Source of the DNA: Dorea sp. AM10-31
Lineage (GTDB): Bacteria; Bacillota; Clostridia; Lachnospirales; Lachnospiraceae
Reading direction: 5' to 3'
NCBI RefSeq assembly: GCF_003435815.1
Contig: NZ_QTUV01000003.1
Location: forward strand, 127,297 to 191,296
Length of the DNA stretch: 64,000 bases
Both the position numbers and the translations under genes were made by a program. The notes under the pieces were generated by a model. That model searched no databases. It worked only from the letters and a program-made list of their open reading frames with translations, and was not told where the DNA came from. This document shows, piece after piece, positions 9,911 through 21,547 of this stretch (position 1 is its first letter; every line of letters starts with the position of its first letter).

Positions 9911-11980
9911 ATGGAAGAAAAGAAGAAAGACAGACAGAAGATTCGATTGAAAGGACAGCTCAAATTCTATATGCAGTGGCCGGCAATCATGGCGGTCGTA
10001 CTGGTAGCACTTAACATATGGATTTATGCCATCAATAAGGGCGCAGGTCTTTTAATGGGCGTATTTGTGCTGATCTATATTATACTTTCGACGGTTATGT
10101 ATTTGTACACGAACTCGCTGATGGTAAAGGATCTGATCGAATTTGCTGCGCAATATGGCATTATACAGAATACGCTGCTGAAGGAACTGGCAGTTCCGTA
10201 TGCGATTCTGCTTGAAGACGGGAAGATCATATGGCTGAACAGTCAGTTTGAAGAGCTGATAGGCGATCGTGCAAAAGGTGACACATATATCAGCAAGATC
10301 ATGCCGGAACTGAACCGATCTATTTACCCACGTCAGGAGAATGATGTGGTACATATGGATGTATTTTTTGAGGAACGGGAGTATCAGGCAGAACTCAGGA
10401 GAGTTTCTGCAAGAGGATTCAGCGAGAGGGAACAGGTTCTGGAACTGCCGGAGGAAAAAGAATATTTTATCGCTGTTTATTTACAGGATGTGACGAATCT
10501 GAATAAGGCGATCCGTGCAAATGAAGAACAGAGGCTTGTAGCGGGACTTATTTATATTGATAATTATGATGAAGTGATCAACAGTGTAGAAGAAGTCCGA
10601 CAGTCACTTCTGATGGCGCTTGTGGATCGTAAGATCAATCAGTATATTGCCAAAGTAGATGGAATTGTGAAGAAGATGGAGAATGATAAATACTTTATCG
10701 TTGTCCAGAAGCAATATTTCAAACAGCTGGAAGACGACCGTTTTTCGATTCTGGAAGATGTGAAATCTGTGAATATAGGAAATGGAATACCGGCGACATT
10801 AAGTATCGGACTGGGACTTAGCAGTGAAGCATATTCGCAGAGTTATAACTATGCCCGTGTAGCTATTGACCTGGCACTTGCAAGAGGCGGCGATCAGGCG
10901 GTTATCAAAGACTGCAATGGAATTACATATTACGGCGGCAAGCGGGATCAGACTTCCCGTAATACACGTGTAAAAGCCCGCGTGAAAGCAGAAGCGCTGC
11001 GTGAGTTCATTACCGTCAAGGATAAGATCTTTGTTATGGGACATCAGCTTACGGACGTGGATTCTTTTGGTGCGGCGATCGGTATTTACCGTGCGGCAAA
11101 CGCACTGGAGAAACGAGCATATATCGTTATCAACGAAGTGTCTGCCTCTCTGAAACCACTGTATACTGCTTATGAGAACAATCCGGATTATCCGGAGCGC
11201 CTGTTCCTAAATTCGGCAGAAGCGCTGGAACTCGCAGATGAAAGTTCGATGGTAGTTGTTGTGGATACGAACCGCCCGGGTATGACAGAATGTGAAGAAC
11301 TGCTTCGTGTTGCGAAGACGATCGTTGTGCTTGACCACCACAGACAGAGCAGTGATAATATTGACAATGCGCTGCTGTCTTACATTGAACCGTATGCGTC
11401 TTCGGCGTGCGAGATGGTTTCGGAAGTTCTGCAGTATATTGTGGATGATATTAAGATTCCGAATCTGGAGGCAAGCAGTCTCTATGCCGGTATTATGATC
11501 GACACGAATAATTTTATGAATAAGACAGGTGTGCGTACATTTGAAGCAGCCGCATTTCTGAGAAGAAGCGGTGCGGATATTACACTGGTGCGTAAGATGT
11601 TCCGTGACGATATGGAATCTTACCGTGCAAAAGCGCAGATCATCAGTAGTGCGGAAGTATACCATAACAAATATGCGATCGCCAGAGGAGAGAATCTGAC
11701 GATTGAGAGCCCGACGATTATCGGTGCACAGGCAGCAAATGAATTATTGGATATTAACGAAGTAAAAGCTTCTTTTGTACTGACTACTTACAATGGAAGA
11801 ATCTATGTAAGCGCCAGATCAATTGATGAAGTTAATGTACAGATCATTATGGAGCGTCTCGGCGGTGGCGGTCATATGAACGCATCCGGGGCACAGTTTG
11901 ACCACACAGACATGGATGAGGCTGTTGCAGATTTGAAACAGGTCATCGATGACGTGATAGAAGGAGGAGAAATCGAATAA
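9911..11980 (+). CDS. gdpP: Membrane cyclic-di-AMP phosphodiesterase GdpP
   Basis: A 689-residue membrane protein that hydrolyses c-di-AMP. Two N-terminal membrane helices (about residues 20-70) are followed by a PAS-like domain ([15 protein letters not shown]), a degenerate GGDEF domain, a DHH domain ([21 protein letters not shown]) and a DHHA1 domain ending in [12 protein letters not shown]. Order and length match the Firmicutes enzyme. It overlaps rplI by one base (TAATG), so translation is probably coupled. A TATAAT at 9859-9864 is a plausible -10; the -35 is weak. Confidence 0.95.
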   Translation: MEEKKKDRQKIRLKGQLKFYMQWPAIMAVVLVALNIWIYAINKGAGLLMGVFVLIYIILSTVMYLYTNSLMVKDLIEFAAQYGIIQNTLLKELAVPYAILLEDGKIIWLNSQFEELIGDRAKGDTYISKIMPELNRSIYPRQENDVVHMDVFFEEREYQAELRRVSARGFSEREQVLELPEEKEYFIAVYLQDVTNLNKAIRANEEQRLVAGLIYIDNYDEVINSVEEVRQSLLMALVDRKINQYIAKVDGIVKKMENDKYFIVVQKQYFKQLEDDRFSILEDVKSVNIGNGIPATLSIGLGLSSEAYSQSYNYARVAIDLALARGGDQAVIKDCNGITYYGGKRDQTSRNTRVKARVKAEALREFITVKDKIFVMGHQLTDVDSFGAAIGIYRAANALEKRAYIVINEVSASLKPLYTAYENNPDYPERLFLNSAEALELADESSMVVVVDTNRPGMTECEELLRVAKTIVVLDHHRQSSDNIDNALLSYIEPYASSACEMVSEVLQYIVDDIKIPNLEASSLYAGIMIDTNNFMNKTGVRTFEAAAFLRRSGADITLVRKMFRDDMESYRAKAQIISSAEVYHNKYAIARGENLTIESPTIIGAQAANELLDINEVKASFVLTTYNGRIYVSARSIDEVNVQIIMERLGGGGHMNASGAQFDHTDMDEAVADLKQVIDDVIEGGEIE

Positions 11981-12429
11981 TGAAAGTAATTTTAAAAGAA
12001 GATGTAAAATCCCTTGGGAAAAAAGGTGAGATTGTAAATGTAAGTGACGGATATGCAAGAAACTTTATCCTGAAGACAGGAAAAGGTATCGAAGCAAATA
12101 CAAAGAACCTGAACGATCTGAAACTCAAGAAAGCAAATGATGACAAAGTAGCACAGGAGCATTACGAGGCTGCTGTAGAACTTGGCAAGAAGATCGAAGC
12201 AGGTAAGATCGAGGTTTCCATTAAGACCGGAGAAGGCGGAAAAGCCTTTGGTTCTGTATCTTCCAAAGAGATCGCAACAGAAGTAAAAGCACAGATGGAA
12301 CTGGAAGTAGATAAGAAGAAAGTACAGTTGAAAGATGCGATCAAAGCACTTGGAACATACGAAGTGCCGATCAAATTACATCCGAAAGTAACAGCCAAAT
12401 TAAAGGTTGTCGTGAAAGAGGAAGCGTAG
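11980..12429 (+). CDS. rplI: Large-subunit ribosomal protein bL9
   Basis: A 149-residue bL9. The N-terminal domain [19 protein letters not shown] followed by [10 protein letters not shown] is diagnostic; a long charged helix links it to the C-terminal domain. It binds 23S rRNA at the base of the L1 stalk. Its start codon overlaps the gdpP stop by one base, with GGAGGAGA inside the gdpP 3' end as ribosome site, and dnaB follows after ten bases. The order gdpP-rplI-dnaB is a standard Firmicutes operon. Confidence 0.97.
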   Translation: MKVILKEDVKSLGKKGEIVNVSDGYARNFILKTGKGIEANTKNLNDLKLKKANDDKVAQEHYEAAVELGKKIEAGKIEVSIKTGEGGKAFGSVSSKEIATEVKAQMELEVDKKKVQLKDAIKALGTYEVPIKLHPKVTAKLKVVVKEEA

Positions 12430-12439
12430 GAGGAAAACG

Positions 12440-13789
12440 ATGGAAGAGACACTCATCAAACGGGTGATGCCTCACAGCGTGGAAGCAGAGCAGTCAGTAG
12501 TTGGTGCGATGCTGATGGACAAGGATGCCATTCTTGCAGCTTCGGAGATTATTTGCGGTGACGATTTTTACCAGAATGCGTACGGTGTAATCTTTGATTC
12601 TATGGTAGAGCTTTTTAATGAAGGCAAGCCGGTGGATCTGATCACTTTGCAGGAACGTCTGAAAGAGAAGGAAGTGCCGCCGGAGATCTCCAGTCTGGAA
12701 TTTGTGCGTGATCTGGTTGCGGCAGTGCCGACATCGGCAAATGTGCGTTACTATGCGCAGATCGTATCGGATAAAGCAGTCATGCGTAAGCTGATCAAGA
12801 TGAATGACGAGTTGTCGAATATCTGCTATGCGGGAAATGAACCACTGGAATCTGTGTTGGAGAAGACAGAAAAATCTGTATTTCAGCTACTTCAGAACCG
12901 GAATGCCGGAGAGTATGTGCCAATCAGACAGGTTGTTATGAATGCACTGGAGAAAGTTGAAAAAGCATCGAAGAGCAAGGGAACTGTTACGGGAATTCCG
13001 ACCGGATTTATTGATCTGGATTATAAACTGTCCGGATTGCAGCCATCGGATCTCGTTCTGGTTGCGGCAAGACCTTCCATGGGTAAGACGGCGTTTGTTT
13101 TGAATATTGCACAGTACGTTGCATTTAAGAAAGATAAATGCACCGCTATTTTCAGCCTTGAGATGTCGAAGGAACAGCTGGTAAACCGACTGTTCTCGTT
13201 GGAATCACAGGTAGATGCGCAGGCACTCAGAACCGGTAATATGAAGGATTCTGACTGGGAGAAACTGATTGAAGCAGCAGGAATTATCGGGCAGTCGAAT
13301 CTGATCATTGATGATACACCGAGTATTTCGATTTCAGAACTGCGGTCCAAATGCAGAAAATACAAGATGGAACACGGACTGGATTTGATCATCATTGACT
13401 ACTTGCAGTTGATGAGCGGAAGTGTCGGAGGACGTTCCGAATCGAGACAGCAGGAGATTTCGGATATTTCCAGATCTTTAAAAGCGCTCGCCAGAGAGCT
13501 GAATGTGCCGGTGATCGCACTGTCACAGCTTAGCCGTGCAGTAGAACAGCGACCGGATAAGCGTCCAATGCTTTCGGATCTGCGTGAATCCGGAGCAATC
13601 GAACAGGATGCGGACGTTGTTATGTTTATTTACCGTGATGAATATTACAACAAAGATTCTGAATATAAGAAGCAGGCAGAGATTATTATTGCAAAACAAA
13701 GAAACGGCCCGGTAGGGACCGTTCATCTGGCTTGGCTCGGCGAATACACGAAGTTCGCAAATCTAAGCAGGCAGGAAAATACGCCTTAG
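12440..13789 (+). CDS. dnaB: Replicative DNA helicase DnaB
   Basis: A 449-residue hexameric replication-fork helicase (called DnaC in Bacillus). The N-terminal helical domain (SVEAEQSVVGAML) binds primase; the RecA-like domain has Walker A ARPSMGKT (Lys216), Walker B LIIIDYLQLM and the RESGAIEQDAD motif near the end. Ribosome site AGGAGG precedes the ATG. The last 27 bases overlap the 3' end of the convergent gene on the minus strand, and no separate terminator for dnaB is visible. Confidence 0.97.
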   Translation: MEETLIKRVMPHSVEAEQSVVGAMLMDKDAILAASEIICGDDFYQNAYGVIFDSMVELFNEGKPVDLITLQERLKEKEVPPEISSLEFVRDLVAAVPTSANVRYYAQIVSDKAVMRKLIKMNDELSNICYAGNEPLESVLEKTEKSVFQLLQNRNAGEYVPIRQVVMNALEKVEKASKSKGTVTGIPTGFIDLDYKLSGLQPSDLVLVAARPSMGKTAFVLNIAQYVAFKKDKCTAIFSLEMSKEQLVNRLFSLESQVDAQALRTGNMKDSDWEKLIEAAGIIGQSNLIIDDTPSISISELRSKCRKYKMEHGLDLIIIDYLQLMSGSVGGRSESRQQEISDISRSLKALARELNVPVIALSQLSRAVEQRPDKRPMLSDLRESGAIEQDADVVMFIYRDEYYNKDSEYKKQAEIIIAKQRNGPVGTVHLAWLGEYTKFANLSRQENTP

Positions 13790-14119
13790 TTTACTGACTG
13801 GACCGTGGTCTGCGGCAGCTCTCCGGAAGGATTGCTGTTGCCGGATTAGCTGGTCCAGTTTTTTAAACTCCTGTTCTTCCTGACGCTCCTTTGCATCCAG
13901 TAGGAATGACATTTCCTTACTGAACATGGAGAGCAGTACTTCGTTGTTATTTTCCAGCATCCGCTTCATATGTAACTGTTCTTTTGTGCGGCGGATATCC
14001 GGGATCAATGCTTTGAGTTCGGAAAAAGGTACTCCCTGTTCGTATAATTCTTTTACACAGTTATACAGTCTGGCATCGTCCTTTGTTTCACGTCTGAGTT
14101 GTTCCAGTGCCTTGCTCAT
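13763..14119 (-). CDS. Small charged helical protein of unknown function
   Basis: A 118-residue soluble protein that I do not recognise. It is highly charged and predicted helical (LEQLRRETKDDARLYNCVKEL; long EXXK-type runs around KERQEEQEFKKLDQL), suggesting a coiled coil. It starts at ATG 14119 behind AAGGGGG, and its 3' end overlaps dnaB tail-to-tail by 27 bases. No signal peptide, membrane segment or metal motif is present. The good ribosome site and lack of a rival frame make it a likely real gene. Confidence 0.65.
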   Translation of the reverse strand: MSKALEQLRRETKDDARLYNCVKELYEQGVPFSELKALIPDIRRTKEQLHMKRMLENNNEVLLSMFSKEMSFLLDAKERQEEQEFKKLDQLIRQQQSFRRAAADHGPVSKLRRIFLPA

Positions 14120-14241
14120 TGTAAAACCCCCTTATTATAATAATAGAACTTCTGACGGGACAAGTATAGCATGTGCAATGTGCGAAATACGTCAAACGGT
14201 GAAAGGTGAATAAATAAAAACGAAGTTTCTTAATTACATGA

Positions 14242-14284
14242 AAAGAGCACTGCTCCCGGAAAATCCGGAAACAGTGCTCTTTGT
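14242..14284 (-). terminator. Terminator after the ferredoxin gene
   Basis: Eleven-base stem AAAGAGCACTG / CAGTGCTCTTT (14242-14252 and 14272-14282), about 20 bases beyond the ferredoxin stop. On the minus strand it is followed by a short T-rich tract; it could work in both directions. Confidence 0.75.
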
Positions 14285-14304
14285 TACGTTCATATGAATA
14301 ACGA

Positions 14305-14475
14305 TTAGCCCTGAGAGATAGCTCCTGTAGGACACTGAGCTGCACAAGCTCCACAGTCAACACAAGAATCAGCATTGATCTCGTAATGATCTGCTCCCTG
14401 AGAAATAGCTCCTACTGGACATTCTGCTTCGCATGCTCCACAGCTAACACATTCATCACCAATTACGTGTGCCAT
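14305..14475 (-). CDS. 2[4Fe-4S] ferredoxin
   Basis: A 56-residue clostridial-type electron carrier. Two cluster motifs are present, CVSCGACEAECP and CVDCGACAAQCP, each with the CxxCxxCxxxCP spacing, related by internal duplication including the shared tail GAISQG. The start at 14475 lies behind AGGAGG; an upstream in-frame extension has no ribosome site. It stands alone between divergent genes with its own terminator, fitting a general low-potential electron donor. The partner enzyme is not encoded nearby. Confidence 0.95.
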   Translation of the reverse strand: MAHVIGDECVSCGACEAECPVGAISQGADHYEINADSCVDCGACAAQCPTGAISQG

Positions 14476-14701
14476 AGGTATGTACCTCCTTTTTATGATT
14501 GACAATTTACGTCTCTCACTATAATAATACAAATGAAAAAAATATACAAGAGGACAAAAGAAAAATCAATTCAAAAGAAAATTTAAGAAATTTTTCAACA
14601 AATTTTCAAAATTATGGTGTATAGTGTTTGTTGTTAAGATTACATCTGCATTTAATAATATGAAAAAAATGTGACAGATCAGAAGAGGGAGAGAAGAAAT
14701 C

Positions 14702-15922
14702 ATGAAAAATTTCAAAAAGATCGTTGCGTTATTGATAAGCATAACACTTCTGGCAGCAGGATGCGGTTTGCAGAAGAGTTCTTCTGAAGAGGAGAAAGAA
14801 ACGACGAAGAAAGCAGAGAATAAAAAAATTACTAAAGAAGAATCTGCGCAGGCGAAGCTGGATGTGGTTAATCCGGCTGCTTACAATAATGCAAAAGGAT
14901 TAAAACTGGAAAAAGGAACTTATATTTCTATTATAGGTAAGGCGAGTACCGGTGAGTACTGGAGCGAAGTAAAGAAAGGTGTAGAGAAAGCCACTGATGA
15001 TATCAATGAGAATCTGGGCTATACAGGCAAAGATAAAGTGAAAATAACTTTCAATGCACCGGCGGATGCGGACGATGTAGACCAGCAGGTGAATCTTCTG
15101 GACGAAGAACTGGCGAGAGAGCCGGCGGCACTTGCAATTTCCATAGCCGATGAGCAGTCTTGTAAAGTACAGTTTGATATGGCGGCAGACAATGAGATCC
15201 CGATCGTGGCATATGACTGCGGAAGTGATTATCAGGGACTGATGGCAACGGTATCGACAGATAACACCAAGTCGGCAAAAGAAGCAGCAGATAAACTGGC
15301 AGAGGCGATGAGCAGCAAAGGAAAGGTTCTTATCCTTGCACATGATTCAAAATCCATGGCGGCAAAAGAGAGAGTTGCAGGATTCAAGGCAGAATTAAAA
15401 AAGAAATATCCGAAGATGTCAGTTGCAAACGTTTATTATATGGATAACATTGAAAAATTACAGAAAAATGTTGCTGCTGAGATCAACACTGGTACTTATG
15501 CAAGAAGTACGGACGGAGATGCAAGACTGCGTACCGGTGATGAGAAAATCAATCCGACTGATATCACAGAAGATGATATCATTGATTATTATTTGCAGAA
15601 ACATCCAGATGTGTGCGGATGCTTTGCAACGAACGCGACTGCTGTAAAGACCATTGTTTCCGGCATGGACAGAACAAAAAAAGACAATGTTATGGTAGTT
15701 GGCTATGATGCAGACAAAGAAGAAATCGATATGCTCAAAAAAGGAAAAGTTGATGGCCTGGTTGTACAGAATCCATACGCAATGGGATATGCATCTGTGA
15801 TCGCAGCGGCGAGATCAGCCCTTTCCATGGGAAATGAATCAGTCGTGGATACCGGATATACATGGATCACGAAGAGTAATCTGAATGATAATGAAGTTAA
15901 GAAAATGCTATATAATGAATAA
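14702..15922 (+). CDS. Sugar-type ABC transporter substrate-binding lipoprotein (orphan)
   Basis: A 406-residue lipoprotein with signal peptide and lipobox LLAAGC (Cys21), then a Lys/Glu-rich linker and a Peripla_BP_4-type domain (from about residue 75: YISIIGKASTGEYWSEVKKG; later PIVAYDCGSD and VVGYDADKEEIDMLKKG). Such proteins bind ribose-like sugars or autoinducer-2 outside the cell. No ATPase or permease gene is adjacent, so it either serves a distant transporter or acts as a sensor partner. The ligand cannot be told from the sequence. Confidence 0.85.
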   Translation: MKNFKKIVALLISITLLAAGCGLQKSSSEEEKETTKKAENKKITKEESAQAKLDVVNPAAYNNAKGLKLEKGTYISIIGKASTGEYWSEVKKGVEKATDDINENLGYTGKDKVKITFNAPADADDVDQQVNLLDEELAREPAALAISIADEQSCKVQFDMAADNEIPIVAYDCGSDYQGLMATVSTDNTKSAKEAADKLAEAMSSKGKVLILAHDSKSMAAKERVAGFKAELKKKYPKMSVANVYYMDNIEKLQKNVAAEINTGTYARSTDGDARLRTGDEKINPTDITEDDIIDYYLQKHPDVCGCFATNATAVKTIVSGMDRTKKDNVMVVGYDADKEEIDMLKKGKVDGLVVQNPYAMGYASVIAAARSALSMGNESVVDTGYTWITKSNLNDNEVKKMLYNE

Positions 15923-16003
15923 AGAAAATGAACTGTGAGAGTACACAATGAAAAGTGATCGGCAGACATCATAAGATTAAGAAACGCAAGGGAGGAACAG
16001 AAA

Positions 16004-16567
16004 ATGAACAGAGAACAGGCATATGAGATTTTACACAAATATATGAAAGGAGAGCGTTACCTTCAACATTCTTATGCAGTGGAAGCGATTATGAGAGGGC
16101 TTGCGAAGAAACTGGCTCCGGATGATGTGGAATACTGGGGAATCGCGGGACTTCTGCATGACCTGGATGAGGAACAGTGCGACTGGCAGAATGACTTGAG
16201 TGTACACGGACCGACTTCTGTGGAAATCCTGAAAAAAGAAGGTGTGGAAGATCAGGTGCTGTTTGATGCGATCTGTGCACACAATCCGAAAAGCGGAGTG
16301 AAGGCAAAGACAAATATCCAGTATGCACTTCTGGCAGCAGATCCGATGAGCGGATTTGTAAAGGCTGTAGCACAGATTTATCCGGATAAAAAAGTCGCAA
16401 GTGTAAAACATAAATCCGTGATGAAACGATTTAATGAATTGCGTTTTGCAGCAGGCGCTAACAGAGATTATATGGAAGCAATCGAATTTACAGGTCTGAG
16501 CCTGGACAATCTGATCGATGTGGCGCTGGAAGAAATGTGTGCGATTGCAGATGAACTGGGACTTTAA
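16004..16567 (+). CDS. HD-domain phosphohydrolase
   Basis: A 187-residue HD-superfamily protein. His-Asp in GLLHDLDEEQ is the metal-binding HD pair, an earlier His in LQHSYAVE and a later His in AICAHNP complete the usual set. Such single-domain proteins hydrolyse nucleotides or phosphate esters; the substrate is unknown. Start ATG lies behind GGGAGGAA. It sits between the binding lipoprotein and the str operon promoter and belongs to neither. Confidence 0.82.
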   Translation: MNREQAYEILHKYMKGERYLQHSYAVEAIMRGLAKKLAPDDVEYWGIAGLLHDLDEEQCDWQNDLSVHGPTSVEILKKEGVEDQVLFDAICAHNPKSGVKAKTNIQYALLAADPMSGFVKAVAQIYPDKKVASVKHKSVMKRFNELRFAAGANRDYMEAIEFTGLSLDNLIDVALEEMCAIADELGL

Positions 16568-16639
16568 AACGTGACGCTTTACAGTGAAAAAGCAAGAGAA
16601 AGGTTCCGCTAAAAAAACAGGAAAAACTAGTGAAAACCC

Positions 16640-16668
16640 TTGACAACAGCGAGGATTCGTACTAAGAT
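16640..16668 (+). promoter_or_regulatory. Sigma-A promoter of the str operon
   Basis: TTGACA (16640-16645), 17-base spacer, TAAGAT (16663-16668), about 90 bases before rpsL. Confidence 0.88.
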
Positions 16669-16760
16669 AAACAGGCGTGCATGAAAATGCATTGTGTTTT
16701 TGTGCGCCAAAGATTCATGAAAATGAAGCAGCTTATTAAAATCATAGGAGGTGAAAGAGA

Positions 16761-17183
16761 ATGCCAACATTTAACCAGTTAGTAAAGAAGGGACGTCAGA
16801 CATCTGTAAAGAAGTCTACAGCTCCAGCGCTTCAGAAAGGGTATAACTCTTTAAGAAAGAGAAGTACAGACGCATCTTCCCCACAGAAGAGAGGTGTATG
16901 TACAGCTGTTAAGACAGCAACACCGAAGAAGCCTAACTCAGCACTTAGAAAAATCGCCAGAGTTCGTCTTTCAAACGGTATTGAAGTAACAAGCTACATC
17001 CCAGGTGAAGGACACAACCTTCAGGAGCATAGCGTTGTTCTGATTCGTGGAGGAAGAGTAAAAGACCTTCCAGGTACACGTTATCACATCGTCAGAGGTA
17101 CACTTGATACAGCAGGTGTAGCTAAGAGAAGACAGGCACGTTCTAAATACGGTGCTAAGAGACCAAAAGACGCTAAGAAATAA
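16761..17183 (+). CDS. rpsL: Small-subunit ribosomal protein uS12
   Basis: A 140-residue uS12 that shapes the decoding centre. [12 protein letters not shown] opens the protein; the [11 protein letters not shown] loop and GGRVKDLPG loop, where streptomycin resistance mutations fall in other bacteria, carry the usual sensitive-type lysines. AGGAGGTGA gives an excellent ribosome site. First gene of the str operon. Confidence 0.98.
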   Translation: MPTFNQLVKKGRQTSVKKSTAPALQKGYNSLRKRSTDASSPQKRGVCTAVKTATPKKPNSALRKIARVRLSNGIEVTSYIPGEGHNLQEHSVVLIRGGRVKDLPGTRYHIVRGTLDTAGVAKRRQARSKYGAKRPKDAKK

Positions 17184-17236
17184 ATCAAATAATTAGCGAA
17201 TCTAGAAACTGTAGTCACAAACAGAACTATGATTAA

Positions 17237-17815
<579 letters not shown>

Positions 17816-17832
17816 TTATTTAGGAGGCTACA

Positions 17833-19950
17833 ATGGCTGGAAGAGAATACCCATTAGAGAGAACCAGAAATATCGGTATCATGGCTCATATTGATGCAGG
17901 AAAGACTACACTTACAGAGCGTATTCTTTACTATACCGGTGTAAACTATAAAATTGGTGATACTCATGAAGGAACTGCTACCATGGACTGGATGGAACAG
18001 GAGCAGGAAAGAGGTATCACAATCACTTCAGCAGCTACAACTTGTCACTGGACATTGGAAGAGAATTGCAAACCGAAACCGGGCGCTTTAGAGCACCGTA
18101 TCAATATCATTGATACACCGGGACACGTTGACTTTACAGTTGAGGTTGAGCGTTCACTTCGTGTACTTGACGGAGCTGTAGGTGTGTTCTGCGCAAAGGG
18201 TGGTGTTGAGCCACAGTCAGAGAACGTTTGGCGTCAGGCTGACACATATAACGTACCACGTATGGCATTCATCAATAAGATGGATATCCTTGGTGCAGAT
18301 TTTTACAATGCCGTAGAGCAGATTAAGACAAGACTTGGTAAGAATGCTATCTGTCTGCAGCTGCCAATCGGTAAAGAAGATGATTTCAAGGGAATCATCG
18401 ACCTGATGGAAATGAAAGCTTACATCTACAATGATGAAAAAGGTGATGACATTTCTATCGTAGATATTCCGGAAGATATGAAAGATGATGCAGAACTTTA
18501 TCGTACAGAATTAGTAGAGAAGATCTGTGATCTGGATGATGATCTTATGATGGAATATCTGGAAGGAAACGAACCTTCTATCGAAGATATGAAGAAAGTT
18601 TTAAGAAAAGCTACATGTGAGTGTACAGCTGTTCCGGTATGCTGTGGATCTGCTTACAGAAACAAAGGTGTACAGAAACTGTTGGATGCTATTCTTGAAT
18701 ACATGCCGGCTCCGACAGACATTCCTCCAATCGAGGGTGTTGACGAAGACGGAAATGATGTTGTAAGACATTCTTCAGATGAAGAACCGTTCTCAGCACT
18801 TGCATTTAAGATTATGACAGACCCATTCGTTGGTAAACTGGCATACTTCAGAGTTTACTCTGGTACAATGAACGCAGGTTCCTATGTACTGAATGCAACA
18901 AAGAACAAAAAAGAGCGTGTGGGACGTATCCTGCAGATGCATGCTAATAAGAGAGAAGAACTTTCAAAAGTATATTCTGGAGATATTGCTGCAGCAATCG
19001 GATTTAAGTTCACTTCAACAGGTGATACAATCTGTGACGAGCAGCATCCGGTAATTCTGGAGTCCATGGAATTCCCAGAGCCGGTTATCGAGCTCGCTAT
19101 CGAGCCTAAGACAAAAGCTTCTCAGGGTAAACTTGGTGAGTCTTTAGCAAAACTTGCTGAAGAAGACCCGACATTCCGTGCTCATACAGATCAGGAAACT
19201 GGTCAGACAATCATCGCCGGAATGGGTGAGCTTCACCTGGAAATCATCGTAGACAGACTTCTGCGTGAGTTTAAGGTAGAGGCTAATGTGGGCGCTCCAC
19301 AGGTTGCTTACAAAGAAGCATTTACAAAAGCAGTTGACGTTGACAGCAAATATGCTAAACAGTCAGGTGGACGTGGACAGTACGGACACTGTAAAGTTAA
19401 ATTTGAGCCAATGGATGTTAACGGTGAGGAGACATTCAAATTCGAATCTTCTGTAGTCGGAGGAGCTATTCCGAAAGAATACATTCCGAAGATTGGTGAA
19501 GGTATCGAAGAGGCTATGCAGTCTGGTATCCTTGGAGGATTCCCGGTTGTTGGTCTTAAGGCTAACGTATATGATGGTTCTTACCATGAAGTCGATTCAA
19601 GTGAAATGGCATTCCACATTGCCGGATCATTAGCATTCAAGGATGCTATGAAGAAGGCAGCTCCGGTACTTCTTGAGCCTATTATGAAGGTTGAAGTTAC
19701 TATGCCGGAAGAGTACATGGGTGACGTTATTGGTGACATTAACTCACGTCGTGGACGTATCGAAGGAATGGATGATCTTGGCGGCGGTAAGATCGTTCAT
19801 GGATATGTTCCGTTGTCCGAGATGTTCGGATATTCTACAGATCTTCGTTCCAGAACACAGGGACGTGGTAACTACTCAATGTTCTTCGAGAAATATGAAC
19901 CAGTTCCGAAGTCTGTACAGGAAAAAGTATTATCCAGCAAAAACGACTAA
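17833..19950 (+). CDS. fusA: Elongation factor G
   Basis: A 705-residue translocation GTPase. P-loop AHIDAGKTT, switch region [18 protein letters not shown] and NKMD are in order, then domains II-V including [10 protein letters not shown] and [13 protein letters not shown]. Length and domain order are normal. Part of rpsL-rpsG-fusA-tuf. Confidence 0.98.
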   Translation: MAGREYPLERTRNIGIMAHIDAGKTTLTERILYYTGVNYKIGDTHEGTATMDWMEQEQERGITITSAATTCHWTLEENCKPKPGALEHRINIIDTPGHVDFTVEVERSLRVLDGAVGVFCAKGGVEPQSENVWRQADTYNVPRMAFINKMDILGADFYNAVEQIKTRLGKNAICLQLPIGKEDDFKGIIDLMEMKAYIYNDEKGDDISIVDIPEDMKDDAELYRTELVEKICDLDDDLMMEYLEGNEPSIEDMKKVLRKATCECTAVPVCCGSAYRNKGVQKLLDAILEYMPAPTDIPPIEGVDEDGNDVVRHSSDEEPFSALAFKIMTDPFVGKLAYFRVYSGTMNAGSYVLNATKNKKERVGRILQMHANKREELSKVYSGDIAAAIGFKFTSTGDTICDEQHPVILESMEFPEPVIELAIEPKTKASQGKLGESLAKLAEEDPTFRAHTDQETGQTIIAGMGELHLEIIVDRLLREFKVEANVGAPQVAYKEAFTKAVDVDSKYAKQSGGRGQYGHCKVKFEPMDVNGEETFKFESSVVGGAIPKEYIPKIGEGIEEAMQSGILGGFPVVGLKANVYDGSYHEVDSSEMAFHIAGSLAFKDAMKKAAPVLLEPIMKVEVTMPEEYMGDVIGDINSRRGRIEGMDDLGGGKIVHGYVPLSEMFGYSTDLRSRTQGRGNYSMFFEKYEPVPKSVQEKVLSSKND

Positions 19951-19987
19951 TAATCGTTAAAAAGCTTGAAAAAAGCTTGAAAAGTGC

Positions 19988-20016
19988 TTGAAAAACCTAC
20001 TGATATGAAATATAAT
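19988..20016 (+). promoter_or_regulatory. Promoter in front of tuf
   Basis: TTGAAA (19988-19993), 17-base spacer, TATAAT (20011-20016). Upstream lie several direct repeats of AAAAGCTTG-like sequence (19960-19992). It would let tuf be expressed apart from the rest of the str operon. Confidence 0.8.
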
Positions 20017-20087
20017 CAGAGATAGCCGAGCAAACGTAAATTATAAATTTGCCTTTTATGGCACTATAATAAGGAGGATTATTCAAA

Positions 20088-21281
20088 ATGGCTAAAGCTA
20101 AATTTGAAAGAACAAAACCGCATTGTAATATCGGTACTATCGGTCACGTTGACCACGGTAAAACAACTCTTACAGCTGCTATCACAAAGACACTTGCAGC
20201 AAGAGTACCAGGAAACACAGCAGAGAACTTTGAAGATATCGATAAAGCTCCAGAAGAGAGAGAACGTGGTATCACAATTTCTACAGCTCACGTTGAGTAC
20301 CAGACAGAGAAACGTCACTATGCACACGTTGACTGCCCAGGACATGCTGACTACGTAAAGAACATGATTACAGGAGCTGCTCAGATGGATGGAGCTATCC
20401 TTGTTGTAGCTGCTACTGATGGTGTTATGGCTCAGACAAGAGAACACATCCTGCTTTCTCGTCAGGTAGGTGTTCCTTACATCGTTGTATTCATGAACAA
20501 ATGTGATATGGTAGATGACGAAGAACTTCTTGAATTAGTAGAGATGGAAATTCGTGAACTGTTAGACGAGTATGAGTTCCCAGGAGATGACACACCGATC
20601 ATCCAGGGATCAGCTCTTAAAGCTCTTGAAGATCCTTCAGGAGAGTGGGGAGACAAGATCATGGAACTTATGGATGCTGTTGACAACTACATTCCAGACC
20701 CACAGCGTGCAACAGACCAGCCATTCCTGATGCCTGTAGAGGATGTATTCTCTATCACAGGACGTGGAACAGTTGCTACTGGTAGAGTAGAGCGTGGTGT
20801 TCTTCATGTATCTGACGAGGTTGAAATCGTTGGTATTCACGAAGAAACAAAGAAAACTGTTGTAACAGGTGTTGAGATGTTCCGTAAGCTTCTTGATGAG
20901 GCTCAGGCTGGAGATAACATCGGAGCTCTGCTTCGTGGTATCCAGAGAACTGAAATCGAAAGAGGACAGGTTCTTGTTAAACCAGGTTCAGTAACATGCC
21001 ACCACAAATTCACAGCTCAGGTTTACGTTCTGACAAAAGATGAAGGTGGACGTCATACTCCATTCTTCAACAACTATCGTCCACAGTTCTACTTCAGAAC
21101 AACAGACGTTACAGGTGTTTGCGAACTTCCAGAAGGTGTTGAAATGTGCATGCCTGGTGACAACGTAGAAATGACAATCGAACTGATTCACCCAGTTGCT
21201 ATGGAGCAGGGACTTCGTTTCGCTATCCGTGAAGGTGGACGTACTGTAGGATCAGGACGTGTTGCTACAATCATCGAGTAA
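20088..21281 (+). CDS. tuf: Elongation factor Tu
   Basis: A 397-residue GTPase delivering aminoacyl-t[26 protein letters not shown] and NKCDMVDD are present, and the protein ends in the normal SGRVATIIE. The last 54 coding bases are part of a 56-bp direct repeat whose other copy lies at 36921-36976, showing that a mobile element sits at this 3' end while the reading frame is kept whole. Confidence 0.98.
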   Translation: MAKAKFERTKPHCNIGTIGHVDHGKTTLTAAITKTLAARVPGNTAENFEDIDKAPEERERGITISTAHVEYQTEKRHYAHVDCPGHADYVKNMITGAAQMDGAILVVAATDGVMAQTREHILLSRQVGVPYIVVFMNKCDMVDDEELLELVEMEIRELLDEYEFPGDDTPIIQGSALKALEDPSGEWGDKIMELMDAVDNYIPDPQRATDQPFLMPVEDVFSITGRGTVATGRVERGVLHVSDEVEIVGIHEETKKTVVTGVEMFRKLLDEAQAGDNIGALLRGIQRTEIERGQVLVKPGSVTCHHKFTAQVYVLTKDEGGRHTPFFNNYRPQFYFRTTDVTGVCELPEGVEMCMPGDNVEMTIELIHPVAMEQGLRFAIREGGRTVGSGRVATIIE

Positions 21282-21283
21282 TA
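21228..21283. repeat. Left attachment repeat of the tuf-integrated element
   Basis: The final 54 bases of tuf plus TA, identical to 36921-36976. A long identical block of coding sequence recurring 15.7 kb away without the rest of tuf, with an integrase gene just inside, is the mark of site-specific integration. Confidence 0.93.
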
Positions 21284-21337
21284 CAATCTGAATATAGATT
21301 TGTTATCGCAAGATAACGTTGTGTCCAAACGTAAGAT

Positions 21338-21367
21338 ACCCGTAGAACTTCGGTTCTACGGGTTTTT
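21338..21367 (+). terminator. Terminator serving tuf
   Basis: Eleven-base stem ACCCGTAGAAC-TTCG-GTTCTACGGGT, then TTTTT. It lies inside the inserted element, so the element brings a terminator for the host gene. Confidence 0.93.
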
Positions 21368-21456
21368 CTGTTGCCTGGAAATATATAAAAGGGCAGAAAA
21401 GAATAACGAAGAGTATAGAAAAACAGTTGCCGGGAGAGTGTCCTGACAACCGTTTG

Positions 21457-21505
21457 TGATAACAGAATGATAACAAAATATATAATTTTCGCAAATATGA
21501 TAACA
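21457..21505. repeat. Left arm-type repeats (TGATAACA)
   Basis: TGATAACA occurs at 21457, 21468 and 21498. The first two are spaced 11 bases apart, as are the two copies at the other end of the element (36800 and 36811). Likely arm sites for the integrase or sites for the excisionase. Confidence 0.65.
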
Positions 21506-21547
21506 GATAAAGTGGATTTATCCACAAATCAGAGATTTGCCTGTGGA

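Noticed and set aside
19951..20087. A transposon scar between fusA and tuf suggested by AAAAGCTTG repeats
   Set aside because: The repeats are short and imperfect, there are no inverted ends, and a normal tuf promoter follows directly; this is ordinary intergenic sequence.
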